Shown: piece by piece, positions 1 to 8,265 of the stretch
How positions within the stretch are numbered: position 1 is the stretch's first letter
Layout: each line of letters starts with the position of its first letter
Assembly (NCBI GenBank): GCA_039973685.1
Contig: JBDWKL010000049.1
Location: forward strand, 1-46,166
Direction: 5' to 3'
From: Hyphomicrobiales bacterium
Lineage (GTDB): Bacteria > Pseudomonadota > Alphaproteobacteria > Rhizobiales > JACESI01
DNA length: 46,166 nucleotides
Position numbers and translations under genes: made by a program
Notes under the pieces: model-generated
The model's input: only the letters and a program-made list of their open reading frames with translations
Database searches by the model: none
What the model was told of the DNA's origin: nothing

Positions 1-32
1 CCACCACGGGCAAGACGGATTTTAGTAGCCAT
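1..32 (-). CDS. rpsP: 30S ribosomal protein S16, N-terminal fragment (cut by window edge)
   Basis: Only the first ten codons are inside the window. Read on the minus strand they give MATKIRLARG, the conserved start of ribosomal protein S16, a small-subunit protein needed for 30S assembly. The start codon lies 12 bases after the stop of the upstream acetyltransferase gene, and an AAAGGAA ribosome-binding site sits right after that stop. This suggests co-transcription with ffh and the acetyltransferase. The rest of the gene, and probably rimM and trmD, should lie beyond the left edge. Confidence 0.85.
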   Translation of the reverse strand, partial: MATKIRLARG

Positions 33-44
33 TGTTTTTTTCCT

Positions 45-584
45 TTAGTGAAGTTCTTTAAATTCTTGAGGGGGAAGATGACGCCAAATGTCGACTTTGT
101 AGTCGCCAAGAGGCACATCGGTTTGTTCTTTCACCGCACCCATTTTCTGGGAGACAGTTTGAGAGGCGTGGTTGTCGCGGTCGATACAGCTCATTGCTGT
201 TTCCCAACCGAGATTAAAATAGACAAAGCTGAGAGCCGCTTTCAGCGCCTCACTAGCATAGCCTTTACCCTGTGCCGTGCGTGCTAGCGTGTAGCAAATT
301 TCCGGTTCAGGGAATTTTGGGGTCGCCCACGGTCCGCAATAGCCAATGAGAGCATTGGTTGCTTTTTCTTCCAGCGCAAACGGGCCGAAGCCACGCAAGG
401 TCCAGTGGGCAATCATCACGGCCATGTAGCGCCATGCTTGATCTTCATTATGAACGCCGCCAGTAAAACGGGTCATTTCTTCGTCGCTCTCAATCACACA
501 CAAAGACGCGTGATCATCCTCGCGGAAGCCGCGCAAGATGAGACGTTCGGTCTCGAGTGTTGGAATGGTTGCGAAGGTTGTCAT
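45..584 (-). CDS. GNAT-family N-acetyltransferase (RimJ/RimL type)
   Basis: A 179-residue protein of the acetyltransferase_3 group. It opens with the typical TERLILRGFREDD segment (about residues 11-23). A later YTLARTAQGKGYASEAL stretch (about 97-113) supplies the Q/R-x-x-G-x-A acetyl-CoA loop, and the DRDNHASQTVSQKMG segment (about 135-149) is the usual end of the fold. The substrate is unknown; the family includes ribosomal-protein and small-molecule acetylases. The start overlaps the ffh stop by four bases (ATGA), which implies translational coupling, and rpsP follows 12 bases later. Its place between two translation genes makes a ribosomal or nascent-chain target possible, but that is inference. 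Confidence 0.88.
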   Translation of the reverse strand: MTTFATIPTLETERLILRGFREDDHASLCVIESDEEMTRFTGGVHNEDQAWRYMAVMIAHWTLRGFGPFALEEKATNALIGYCGPWATPKFPEPEICYTLARTAQGKGYASEALKAALSFVYFNLGWETAMSCIDRDNHASQTVSQKMGAVKEQTDVPLGDYKVDIWRHLPPQEFKELH

Positions 585-2140
585 TTCTTTTTCGGACCCT
601 TCGGCATGCCGGGAAGGCCGCCGCCACCAAGGCCTGGGAGTTTTGGCATGCCACCGGGCATTCCGCCTAAACCGCCCATTCCACCAGGAAGTCCGCCACC
701 CATTTGTTTGGCGATTTTTTCAAGTTCTTTCGGGTCCATCTGTGAGGGGTCCATGCCAGGAGGCATGCCAGGCATTCCGCCACCAGGCATACCGCCGCCC
801 ATCATGGAGCCGAGGGCGCCCATGATGCCCTTTTTCTTACCTTTGCCGCCCATGGCTTTCATCATGTCTGCCATTTGGCGGTGCATCTTGAGAAGCTTGT
901 TGATCTCGGAGACTTCCGTGCCAGAGCCTTTCGCGATCCGTTTTTTGCGGTTGGCGTTTAAAAGCTTTGGTGTGGCGCGCTCTTTCTTGGTCATCGACGT
1001 AATAATCGCCTGCTGACGTTTGAAGATGCTGTCATCCATGCCTGCGGCATCCATCTGCTTCTTCATTTTGCCAATGCCGGGCATCATCGACATAATGCCG
1101 CCCATGCCGCCGAGGTTTTTCATCTGCTCAAGTTGCTCATGCAGGTCGTTGAGGTCGAATAGACCCTTCTGCATTTTCGCAGCCATTTCGGCGGCTTTTT
1201 CTTGGTCGATTGCCTCAGATGCTTTTTCAACAAGGCTAACGATATCGCCCATGCCCAAAATGCGGTCGGCAATTCGGTTGGGGTAGAAATCTTCTAGGTC
1301 TTCGGCTTTTTCACCAACACCAATAAGCTTGATTGGTTTGCCAGTGACAGCGCGCATAGAAAGCGCTGCACCGCCACGGCCATCACCGTCAACACGGGTA
1401 AGGACGATACCTGTAATATCAACGCGCTCGTTAAAGCTCTTGGCAAGGTTGACTGCGTCTTGACCTGTTAGCGAGTCAGCAACCAGCAAAACTTCATGCG
1501 GGTTGGTGGCTTTCTTGATGTCGGCCATTTCCTGCATAAGCGGTTCGTCAATTGCGAGACGACCAGCTGTATCGAGGATCACGACATCATAACCACCAAG
1601 ACGAGCTGCCGTTTGCGCGCGCTCAGCAATTTGCACTGGCATTTGGCCTTCAACGATTGGAAGCGTGTCCACATCGTTTTGCTCACCTAGTACAGCAAGC
1701 TGTTTTTGAGCGGCAGGACGGCGCACATCGAGGGAGGCCATCAAAACTTTTTTCTTGTCGCGGTTTTGGAGGCGACGGGCAATTTTGGCAGAGGTCGTTG
1801 TTTTACCTGACCCTTGCAAACCAACCATCATAATGGCGACAGGCGGGGTTGAGGCGAGATCAATCGGCTCTGCATCAGAACCGAGCATTGCGACCAATTC
1901 GTCATGCACGATCTTGACGACCATTTGGCCCGGTTTGATTGATTTTACAACATCCGCACCAACAGCTTTGCTGCGTACGCGGTCTGTGAAGGAGCGCACA
2001 ACATCAAGGGCTACATCGGCCTCGATTAGGGCGCGGCGCACTTCACGAAGGGCTTCGTTGACGTCTTTGTCTGAGAGGGCGCCACGTTTTGTTAGGCCGT
2101 CAAATATCGAGCCAAGGCGGTCGGACAGACTTTCAAACAT
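581..2140 (-). CDS. ffh: Signal recognition particle GTPase Ffh (SRP54)
   Basis: The 519-residue protein binds SRP RNA and the signal sequences of nascent membrane proteins, then docks with FtsY at the inner membrane. An N-terminal helical bundle is followed by the G domain: P-loop GLQGSGKTTT at about 107-116, then DTAGRLAIDEPL, and TRVDGDGRGGAAL. The C-terminal M domain is methionine-rich and contains the GSG motif region involved in RNA binding (KRIAKGSGTEVSEINKLL). The last roughly 80 residues are a Gly/Met/Pro-rich low-complexity tail ending in lysines, longer than in E. coli Ffh (453 residues). A GAGGGAA ribosome-binding site precedes the ATG. First gene of a minus-strand unit with the acetyltransferase and rpsP. 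Confidence 0.97.
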   Translation of the reverse strand: MFESLSDRLGSIFDGLTKRGALSDKDVNEALREVRRALIEADVALDVVRSFTDRVRSKAVGADVVKSIKPGQMVVKIVHDELVAMLGSDAEPIDLASTPPVAIMMVGLQGSGKTTTSAKIARRLQNRDKKKVLMASLDVRRPAAQKQLAVLGEQNDVDTLPIVEGQMPVQIAERAQTAARLGGYDVVILDTAGRLAIDEPLMQEMADIKKATNPHEVLLVADSLTGQDAVNLAKSFNERVDITGIVLTRVDGDGRGGAALSMRAVTGKPIKLIGVGEKAEDLEDFYPNRIADRILGMGDIVSLVEKASEAIDQEKAAEMAAKMQKGLFDLNDLHEQLEQMKNLGGMGGIMSMMPGIGKMKKQMDAAGMDDSIFKRQQAIITSMTKKERATPKLLNANRKKRIAKGSGTEVSEINKLLKMHRQMADMMKAMGGKGKKKGIMGALGSMMGGGMPGGGMPGMPPGMDPSQMDPKELEKIAKQMGGGLPGGMGGLGGMPGGMPKLPGLGGGGLPGMPKGPKKK

Positions 2141-2526
2141 CGCGTTCCCTCATCTTCAGGTGGGTAAACCACCAACAAAACAGCCATGTTGGCGTAGACC
2201 AACAAAGCAAAGCAAAATTACACCAGAGGGCGCATCGCGCTGTCTGATGTTAACCTCCATGATCGCAACCATGGTCAGCCGGAAATGGGTTTCATTTCCA
2301 AGAATTGAGCGAGGTATAGAGGGGAAAGCCCTCTTTTGTCAATGGATCAATGCGGTTGGAATGCCGCAAAACTGCTGATTATACGGACTATGCGCACGCG
2401 TTTGTGCTTTCCAAGCAGTTGATCATGTTAATTCTGGAGAATATAGAGGTTTTGGACTACAAAGGTTTATGCAGCCTATTTGTTCTGATTTAGAGTTGGT
2501 TTGCTTGGAAAGTGTTGTGAATAACG
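2141..2526. other. Divergent intergenic region between ffh and the permuted hydrolase gene
   Basis: No gene is recognisable in these 386 bases. The ffh side holds two short inverted repeats: GGTGG/CCACC at 2159-2173 and TGTTGG/CCAACA at 2187-2204. Both would be in the ffh leader or promoter. Further out are a GGAAATG/CATTTCC repeat at 2281-2299 and a small AGAGGG/CCCTCT hairpin followed by four T (2318-2337), which resembles a weak terminator. I looked for the conserved SRP RNA core here and did not find it. No convincing -35/-10 pair stands out. Confidence 0.5.
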
Positions 2527-3396
2527 ATGTCTGAGACCGGAAAAGACACAATTTTTGATCGCATTGGTCGCTTTGTCGCCAAGGGTTTGAATATGGAAAA
2601 GAGCGGCTATGTGCCGTTTACGCCATCAGACCTTAAAACCATGCGTGCCATTTTGCGGCCAGGGGATATTGTGCTGGTTGAAGGAAACCGCCAAGTTTCA
2701 TCTGCTATCAAATATTTGACCCAATCAACGTGGTCTCATGCGGCGATGTATGTGGGCGATTCTGTTAGTGTTCCCATTGATCAAGATAATGACCCTGAAG
2801 ACCGGCCTTGTCTTGTTGAGGTGAACTTGGGTGAGGGCTGCGTCGCAGTGCCGCTTTCTAAGTATGAGACTTATAATACGCGGATTTGTCGGCCTGTCTC
2901 ATTGAGTGATGAAGATACGGAAAAAGTAATCCATTATGCGATTTCGAGAATTGGCACGCAGTATGACCATTCCAACATTTTTGACATGCTGCGCTATTTC
3001 TTTCCGATCCCTTTCCCAGCGCCCATCCGCCGACGGATGATTTCGCTTGGATCAGGTGATCCCAGTCGTGCAATTTGCTCCACGTTGATTGCACAAGCTT
3101 TTCAAGAGGTTGGTTATCCGGTTTTGCCAGTCTTTGACGATATTGAAAGCAAAGACTGCGCTAAAGGGCATTGTCAGTCAGAAGTCATGCATATCAGGCA
3201 TCACTCGCTCTTTGCACCGCGTGATTTTGATTTGTCGCCCTATTTTGAAGTGGTCAAACCAACCTTAGTCAAAGGTTTTGACTATAAAAATATCGTATGG
3301 AGCGGCGAAGTTGCCTCCATTGATCCACTTAATAAGCGGCATACTAGAAAAGCTGCAGAAGAAGCAGCAGAAGAAAAGCAAAATGCGGCGCCCTAA
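2527..3396 (+). CDS. Permuted papain-like (YiiX/YebB-type NlpC/P60-related) cysteine hydrolase
   Basis: A 289-residue protein without a visible signal peptide. It contains LRPGDIVLVEG (about 42-52), then TWSHAAMYVGD with a conserved histidine at about residue 71, and SRAICSTLIAQAF with a cysteine at about residue 184. The order His before Cys is the circularly permuted arrangement of the YaeF/YiiX branch of the NlpC/P60 superfamily. Such enzymes are proposed to act on acyl or amide bonds of lipids or peptidoglycan; the substrate here is unknown. The C-terminus is rich in Lys, Glu and Ala. The gene overlaps the following esterase gene by 14 bases, so the two are probably co-expressed. The ribosome-binding site is weak. 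Confidence 0.8.
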   Translation: MSETGKDTIFDRIGRFVAKGLNMEKSGYVPFTPSDLKTMRAILRPGDIVLVEGNRQVSSAIKYLTQSTWSHAAMYVGDSVSVPIDQDNDPEDRPCLVEVNLGEGCVAVPLSKYETYNTRICRPVSLSDEDTEKVIHYAISRIGTQYDHSNIFDMLRYFFPIPFPAPIRRRMISLGSGDPSRAICSTLIAQAFQEVGYPVLPVFDDIESKDCAKGHCQSEVMHIRHHSLFAPRDFDLSPYFEVVKPTLVKGFDYKNIVWSGEVASIDPLNKRHTRKAAEEAAEEKQNAAP

Positions 3397-4399
3397 TTGC
3401 TCAAATGTTTCTAAACTTGAAGAATTTGATCTCCCTCTAAAAGCGCTTGAAGGCAATTGGATGGGGGACAATCCGCTTAAAGGTGTGGCCGTATGGTACC
3501 CAAAAAGCCATGAAACTGCTGGTTTGCCGCTGCTTGTGTGCCTTGCCTCATATCTCAATAGTGGGCCCTCTTTAACGGGGTGGCGCAATTTTGGTGAGAG
3601 TATTCCTGAACGTCTCGATCGCTTGTTTGAAAGTGGCGAGCTTGCGCCTTGTGTGGTGGCTTTCGTTGATAGCTATAATCGGCTTGGTGGCACACAATTT
3701 GTGAATTCTGCTGTTATCGGCAATTGGTCTTCTGCATTGGCAGATGATCTTGTGCCCGCCCTTGAAGAAAAATATGGCTGTGGCGGTGAGGGTTGTCGTG
3801 GACTGTTTGGTCATTCATCTGGTGGATATGGCGCGCTTTATAATTTGGCGAAACGTCCTGATGTTTGGGCAGCCGCTGGCAGTCATGCTGGCGATTGCGG
3901 ATTTGATTTCGTTTATCGCGGCGAACTGCCAAAAGCGCTGCGTGTACTCGGTGCTTATGATTTTAACGCGCAAGCGTTTCTGGATGCCTTTTGGCGCCAA
4001 GAAAAGCCGAAGGGTGAGCAGATTTCTGCCCTTATGATGCTTGCCATGGCGGCGAGCTATGACCCTGTCGGTGGTGCAGGTGCTCCGCTTGACGTCAGAT
4101 TGCCTGTGACGCGCGACACCTGCGAATTTATCCAAGAGCATTGGCAAAAGTGGTTGGCGTTTGATCCGCTGACATTTGTTCCCAACACGATGGACGCTTT
4201 TAAACAAGCAAAAGCGGTTTATATCGATTGTGGGCGTCAGGATGAATACAATATCCTTTATGGCACACGGCGCGTTGTGCGAATGATGGAAGAGGCTAAC
4301 GTCAAAGGTCGATTTGAAGAATTTGACGGCGGCCACGGCACCATTGGCCCGCGTTATGAAGTGAGCCTGCCTTGGTTGGTTGATGCTTTGGCCAATTAG
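3383..4399 (+). CDS. Alpha/beta-hydrolase esterase (esterase D / PF00756-like)
   Basis: A predicted 338-residue serine hydrolase. The nucleophile elbow GLFGHSSGGYGAL places the serine at about residue 145. DCGRQDEYNILYG (about 280) could supply the acid, and the GGHGTIGPRY stretch near the end could supply the histidine. LPLLVCLASYL near residue 50 is the usual early beta strand. I chose the ATG at 3383 because the longer reading runs deep into the preceding gene with no family-like sequence. The start lies within the last codons of the upstream hydrolase, which suggests coupling. The family includes S-formylglutathione hydrolases and siderophore or carbohydrate esterases; no specific substrate can be assigned. 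Confidence 0.8.
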   Translation: MRRPNCSNVSKLEEFDLPLKALEGNWMGDNPLKGVAVWYPKSHETAGLPLLVCLASYLNSGPSLTGWRNFGESIPERLDRLFESGELAPCVVAFVDSYNRLGGTQFVNSAVIGNWSSALADDLVPALEEKYGCGGEGCRGLFGHSSGGYGALYNLAKRPDVWAAAGSHAGDCGFDFVYRGELPKALRVLGAYDFNAQAFLDAFWRQEKPKGEQISALMMLAMAASYDPVGGAGAPLDVRLPVTRDTCEFIQEHWQKWLAFDPLTFVPNTMDAFKQAKAVYIDCGRQDEYNILYGTRRVVRMMEEANVKGRFEEFDGGHGTIGPRYEVSLPWLVDALAN

Positions 4400-4430
4400 A
4401 GCGGTTTTTTGGGTCTAATTACCCTGATAA

Positions 4431-4461
4431 AAAGGCTAACTTACAAGAAGAATTAGCCTTT
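4431..4461. repeat. Inverted repeat between the esterase gene and lepA
   Basis: AAAGGCTAA (4431-4439) and TTAGCCTTT (4453-4461) form a perfect 9-base stem with a 13-base loop. On the plus strand no T run follows; on the minus strand the stem is followed by TTTTATC. It could act as a partial terminator of the esterase transcript or as an operator for lepA, 50 bases upstream of its start. Confidence 0.4.
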
Positions 4462-4510
4462 GCGCTTAAATCTCCTTTCCAGCCGTTGCAACCGATGCTA
4501 TCTGACCCTC

Positions 4511-6310
4511 ATGACAGACATATCCAAAATCCGAAATTTTTCAATTGTTGCCCATATTGACCATGGGAAATCCACATTGGCTGATCGCTTGATCCAAGTG
4601 ACAGGCGGTCTAACTCAGCGTGAGATGACCAACCAAGTACTCGACAATATGGACATTGAACGCGAACGCGGCATTACGATTAAGGCGCAGACCGTGCGAC
4701 TTGAATATCCGCACCGCGATGGTTCTACTTATGTGTTGAACCTAATCGACACGCCGGGCCACGTGGATTTTGCCTATGAGGTGAACCGCTCGCTTGCTGC
4801 TTGTGAAGGCTCGCTTTTGGTGGTGGATGCATCCCAAGGTGTGGAAGCGCAGACCCTTGCCAATGTGTATCAGGCAATTGAGGTGGACCATGAGATCGTT
4901 TCTGTCCTCAACAAAATTGACTTGCCTGCGGCGGAACCAGACCGGATTAAAGCTCAGATTGAAGATGTGATCGGTCTTGATGCGTCTGAAGCGGTAATGA
5001 TTTCGGCGAAAACAGGCATTGGTATTGAAGATGTTCTCGATGCCATCGTTGAGCGTTTGCCTGCACCTGAAGGGGACCGCGATGCGCCGCTAAAAGCGAT
5101 GCTGGTTGATTCATATTATGATGTGTATCTCGGTGTTGTTGTGATTGTCCGCATCATTGATGGCACCATGAAAAAGGGTCAACAAATCAAAATGATGGGC
5201 ACCGATGCCACCTATGGCATTGAGCGCATGGGTGTCTTCCGGCCTAAAATGGAAGCGATGGAAACGCTTTACCCCGGTGAAATTGGGTTCATTACCGCTT
5301 CCATTAAAGAAGTGGCTGATACCCGTGTGGGTGATACGATTTGTGATGCCAAAGGCAGCAATGTGGAACCGCTTGGTGGTTTCCGTGAAGCGCAGCCTGT
5401 TGTATTTTGTGGCTTGTTTCCTGTTGATGCCAATGACTTTGAAGAATTGCGCGCGGCAACAGGCAAGCTGCGGTTGAACGATGCGAGTTTCTCATTTGAG
5501 ATGGAATCGTCTGCCGCTCTCGGCTTCGGTTTCCGTTGTGGCTTCTTGGGGCTGTTGCACTTGGAAATCATTCAAGAGCGGTTAGAGCGCGAGTTCAATC
5601 TCGATCTCATCGCGACGGCGCCAAGTGTGGTTTATGAAATGACCATGACGGATGGCTCTGAGATTATGCTGCACAATCCGGCTGATATGCCTGATGTGGT
5701 GAAAATTGACGAAGTGCGCGAACCTTGGATTAGAGCGACGATTTTGACGCCCGATGAATATTTGGGCCCAATTCTCAAAATCTGCCAAGAGCGCCGAGGC
5801 ATCCAAATTGAGCTGACCTATGTCGGCACACGGGCGATGCTCACCTATGATCTACCACTCAATGAAGTGGTGTTTGATTTTTATGATCGCTTGAAGTCGA
5901 TTTCCAAAGGCTATGCCAGCTTCGATTATAACATCACCGATTACCGCGCTGGTGATTTGGTGAAGATGTCGCTGCTAGTTAATGCCGAGCCTGTTGATGC
6001 GCTTTCCATGCTGGTCCACCGTTCACAGGCAGATGCGCGTGGCCGTGTGATGTGTGAGAAGTTGAAAGACTTGATCCCGCGTCATATGTTTAAAATTCCA
6101 ATTCAAGCAGCCATTGGTGGTAAGGTGATTGCACGCGAAACAATTTCTGCTTTGCGTAAAGATGTGACCGCAAAATGTTACGGTGGTGATGTATCTCGTA
6201 AACGCAAACTGCTTGAAAAGCAGAAGGCGGGTAAGAAGAAGATGCGTCAATTTGGTAAGGTGGAAATCCCGCAAGAAGCCTTTATTGCGGCTTTGAAAAT
6301 GGACGATTAA
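4511..6310 (+). CDS. lepA: Elongation factor 4 (LepA), back-translocating GTPase
   Basis: A 599-residue translational GTPase, the same length as E. coli LepA. It acts on stalled or mis-translocated ribosomes and in 30S maturation. The sequence begins [22 protein letters not shown] with the P-loop. The G2/G3 region follows with [10 protein letters not shown] and DTPGHVDF, then NKIDLP (G4) and SAKTG (G5). The C-terminal LepA-specific domain ends with [19 protein letters not shown], a signature of the family. The ATG at 4511 was chosen over an in-frame upstream start because homologues begin at [10 protein letters not shown]-like sequence. It is followed after 39 bases by folP, so it probably leads the folate operon here. 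Confidence 0.98.
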   Translation: MTDISKIRNFSIVAHIDHGKSTLADRLIQVTGGLTQREMTNQVLDNMDIERERGITIKAQTVRLEYPHRDGSTYVLNLIDTPGHVDFAYEVNRSLAACEGSLLVVDASQGVEAQTLANVYQAIEVDHEIVSVLNKIDLPAAEPDRIKAQIEDVIGLDASEAVMISAKTGIGIEDVLDAIVERLPAPEGDRDAPLKAMLVDSYYDVYLGVVVIVRIIDGTMKKGQQIKMMGTDATYGIERMGVFRPKMEAMETLYPGEIGFITASIKEVADTRVGDTICDAKGSNVEPLGGFREAQPVVFCGLFPVDANDFEELRAATGKLRLNDASFSFEMESSAALGFGFRCGFLGLLHLEIIQERLEREFNLDLIATAPSVVYEMTMTDGSEIMLHNPADMPDVVKIDEVREPWIRATILTPDEYLGPILKICQERRGIQIELTYVGTRAMLTYDLPLNEVVFDFYDRLKSISKGYASFDYNITDYRAGDLVKMSLLVNAEPVDALSMLVHRSQADARGRVMCEKLKDLIPRHMFKIPIQAAIGGKVIARETISALRKDVTAKCYGGDVSRKRKLLEKQKAGKKKMRQFGKVEIPQEAFIAALKMDD

Positions 6311-6349
6311 GCTGCCATTTGGCCCTCGCGTTGAGAAAGACTGTTGTCG

Positions 6350-7138
6350 ATGAAACGCCCTCAGATTATGGGAATTTTGAATGTAACGCCGGATTCTTTT
6401 TCCGATGGCGGTGCATTTGATGCCCCTGAACATGCTTTGGAACAAGCCCGCCTAATGGAAGCTGATGGTGCTGATATTCTTGATATCGGTGCTGAATCAA
6501 CAAGGCCGGGCCATGAGGCTGTAACTGTAGAAGATGAATGCGCGCGGCTTGGCCCCATTTTTGATGCGCTTGATGGTAACATTAGCATTCCGATTTCCAT
6601 CGATACTTATAAAGCCGAAACAGCCCGATTTGCATTGGCGCGCGGCGCAAAAATCATCAATGACGTTTGGGGTTTGCAGCGTGACGCTGACCTTGCGAAC
6701 GTTGCTGCTGATCACGATAGCGACGTGGTGATTATGCATAATCGGTTTGATGGTATCGACGGAACGATCGACATTTTGGACGACATGGAGCGCTGGTTCG
6801 CGCGCTCGCTAGAGATTGCGCGCAAGGCAGGTATTAAAGAGGGCCGAATTGTGCTCGACCCCGGCATTGGGTTTGGCAAAGACTTTGACCAAAACATCAA
6901 AGTGCTTGCCAATCTTGATTGCGTAAAGCGCTATGGCTTTCCGGTTTTGATGGGGCTATCGCGAAAACGGTTCCTTGGGGCGATCCTCAATGCGGAAGTT
7001 GATGAGCGCTTGTTTGGTACATTGTCTGCTAATTTGCTGAGCATTTATGAAGGTGTTTCAATCATCAGGGTGCACGATGTTAAACCGCATCGCGAGGCGA
7101 TTGACGTTTTCATGCAGATTGACGCCGCACGTGGTTAA
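6350..7138 (+). CDS. folP: Dihydropteroate synthase
   Basis: The enzyme joins p-aminobenzoate to 6-hydroxymethyl-dihydropterin diphosphate in folate synthesis and is the sulfonamide target. In the 262-residue product I see the pterin-binding family motifs MGILNVTPDSFSDGG near the start, DIGAESTRPG, the substrate-pocket segment SIDTYKAETARFAL, IINDVWG, VLDPGIGFGK and the GLSRKRFLG loop. The ATG at 6350 is preceded by GAGAAAG at good spacing; a TTG six bases earlier is in frame but less likely. It sits between lepA and folB on the same strand and is probably co-transcribed with folB and folK. Confidence 0.96.
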   Translation: MKRPQIMGILNVTPDSFSDGGAFDAPEHALEQARLMEADGADILDIGAESTRPGHEAVTVEDECARLGPIFDALDGNISIPISIDTYKAETARFALARGAKIINDVWGLQRDADLANVAADHDSDVVIMHNRFDGIDGTIDILDDMERWFARSLEIARKAGIKEGRIVLDPGIGFGKDFDQNIKVLANLDCVKRYGFPVLMGLSRKRFLGAILNAEVDERLFGTLSANLLSIYEGVSIIRVHDVKPHREAIDVFMQIDAARG

Positions 7139-7187
7139 GTGCATAGCTCGAATAAGATCATATTGAACGGATGATCAGGAGACAGAT

Positions 7188-7562
7188 ATGAGCGATAAAA
7201 TACTCGTTTCTAATTTGCGGTTGCATGCTCACCATGGGGTTTTCCAAGAGGAAAACACGCTTGGGCAAAAGTTCGATATCGATATTGAATGCGAGCTGGA
7301 TACCCGTTCTTTCGCGGCAGAGGATGATTATTCAACCGCCGTTTGTTATGGCTCACTTACTCAAATTGCAGAAGATGTTTCAAACAGTGGACCGTTTGCG
7401 TTGATCGAGAAATTTGGCCATGAGATCGCGATCACCTCTTTGAAACGCTATGAAGACATAACATCAATCAAAGTCACCATCCGCAAGCGTTCGGCGCCTG
7501 TGCCCCAAGTGGTTGATTATCTTGGCGTGCAGATTGTTCGGACCCGTGATGACATCGGCTGA
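7188..7562 (+). CDS. folB: Dihydroneopterin aldolase
   Basis: A 124-residue protein, normal length for FolB. It cleaves 7,8-dihydroneopterin to 6-hydroxymethyl-dihydropterin and glycolaldehyde, supplying the FolK substrate. The N-terminal LRLHAHHGVFQEENTLGQKFDIDIE is the family signature, with the conserved glutamate-containing HGVFQEE stretch. FALIEKFGHEIA and VTIRKRSAPVP follow. A CAGGAGACAG ribosome-binding site precedes the ATG. The end overlaps the start of folK by 14 bases, so FolB and FolK are likely translated in a coupled way. Confidence 0.96.
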   Translation: MSDKILVSNLRLHAHHGVFQEENTLGQKFDIDIECELDTRSFAAEDDYSTAVCYGSLTQIAEDVSNSGPFALIEKFGHEIAITSLKRYEDITSIKVTIRKRSAPVPQVVDYLGVQIVRTRDDIG

Positions 7563-8094
7563 TAAAATCTGGCAACCTGTCGGCTTTTCGCTTGGCAGTA
7601 ATCAGGGTGATCGTATTGCGGTTTTAAATGAAGCGCTCGATGCGTTGCATGCGAGCGATGGTTTAAGACTCACTGTCGCTTCCAGCTTTTATGAAACCGC
7701 ACCTTGGGGCGTTGAAGATCAAGCTTCCTTTCTCAATCTATGCGTAATCGGTGAGACGAACCTGTCGCCACGAGCGCTAATGACAGCGACGCAAGCTATT
7801 GAGAATAAGATGGGGCGGGTCAAAACAATCCGCTGGGGCCCAAGGTTGATTGATATTGACATCCTCTATTGCGGTGACCATGAGCTTTCAACGGATGACC
7901 TGACAGTGCCGCATAAACACATGCTGGACCGCGTGTTTGTGCTTATGCCGCTCGCTGAAATTGCACCTGATGTTGTCATTAGAGGTACCCGCGTTGAAGA
8001 TGGCTTAAATCAATTGCAGGTTGATGCTGATGAATGCGCTTTGACGAGCGATGAAAAGTGGACGCCAAATAGTTCTGGCGGCATTTCTAGTTAG
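7549..8094 (+). CDS. folK: 6-hydroxymethyl-dihydropterin pyrophosphokinase (HPPK)
   Basis: A 181-residue enzyme that transfers diphosphate from ATP to 6-hydroxymethyl-dihydropterin, giving the substrate for FolP. Visible motifs are the N-terminal GFSLGSNQGDR (pterin/ATP loop), SSFYETAPWG, and the signature RWGPRLIDIDILYCG. The segment VPHKHMLDRVFVLMPLAEIAPD follows. The ATG at 7549 lies inside the end of folB; an earlier in-frame start adds only folB-overlapping residues. It is the last gene of the lepA-folP-folB-folK set. Confidence 0.95.
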   Translation: MTSADKIWQPVGFSLGSNQGDRIAVLNEALDALHASDGLRLTVASSFYETAPWGVEDQASFLNLCVIGETNLSPRALMTATQAIENKMGRVKTIRWGPRLIDIDILYCGDHELSTDDLTVPHKHMLDRVFVLMPLAEIAPDVVIRGTRVEDGLNQLQVDADECALTSDEKWTPNSSGGISS

Positions 8095-8222
8095 GCTGAA
8101 TTTCCCAACTTCTTTTTGGTTTTTATTATTTTACAGTCCATTTTTATTAATTGCGGGTTTCTGGGTCTTTTCGCAGGTGCACAATTGCGCTATTAGCTTC
8201 TTCAAACAATCAAACGCGCCAG

Positions 8223-8241
8223 ATTCAGCGGTTCGCTGAAT
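8223..8241 (+). promoter_or_regulatory. Perfect hairpin just upstream of pyc
   Basis: ATTCAGCG (8223-8230) and CGCTGAAT (8234-8241) form an 8-base perfect stem with a three-base GTT loop. It ends 24 bases before the pyc start and 14 before its AGGAG ribosome-binding site. It has no T run, so a simple terminator is unlikely. It may be an operator or an mRNA structure affecting pyc translation. Confidence 0.4.
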
Positions 8242-8265
8242 TCTCCAACCCGGATAGGAGACCCC

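Noticed and set aside
405-1016. Proline-rich 203-codon open frame opposite ffh
   Set aside because: It is the antisense of the Gly/Met/Pro-rich Ffh tail; low-complexity coding sequence opens the other strand. No ribosome-binding site or family resemblance.
2141-2526. Possible SRP RNA gene next to ffh
   Set aside because: The conserved SRP RNA tetraloop/domain IV core is not present on either strand.
8051-8239. 62-codon frame overlapping the folK end
   Set aside because: Starts within folK, hydrophobic by virtue of a T-rich spacer, no ribosome-binding site.
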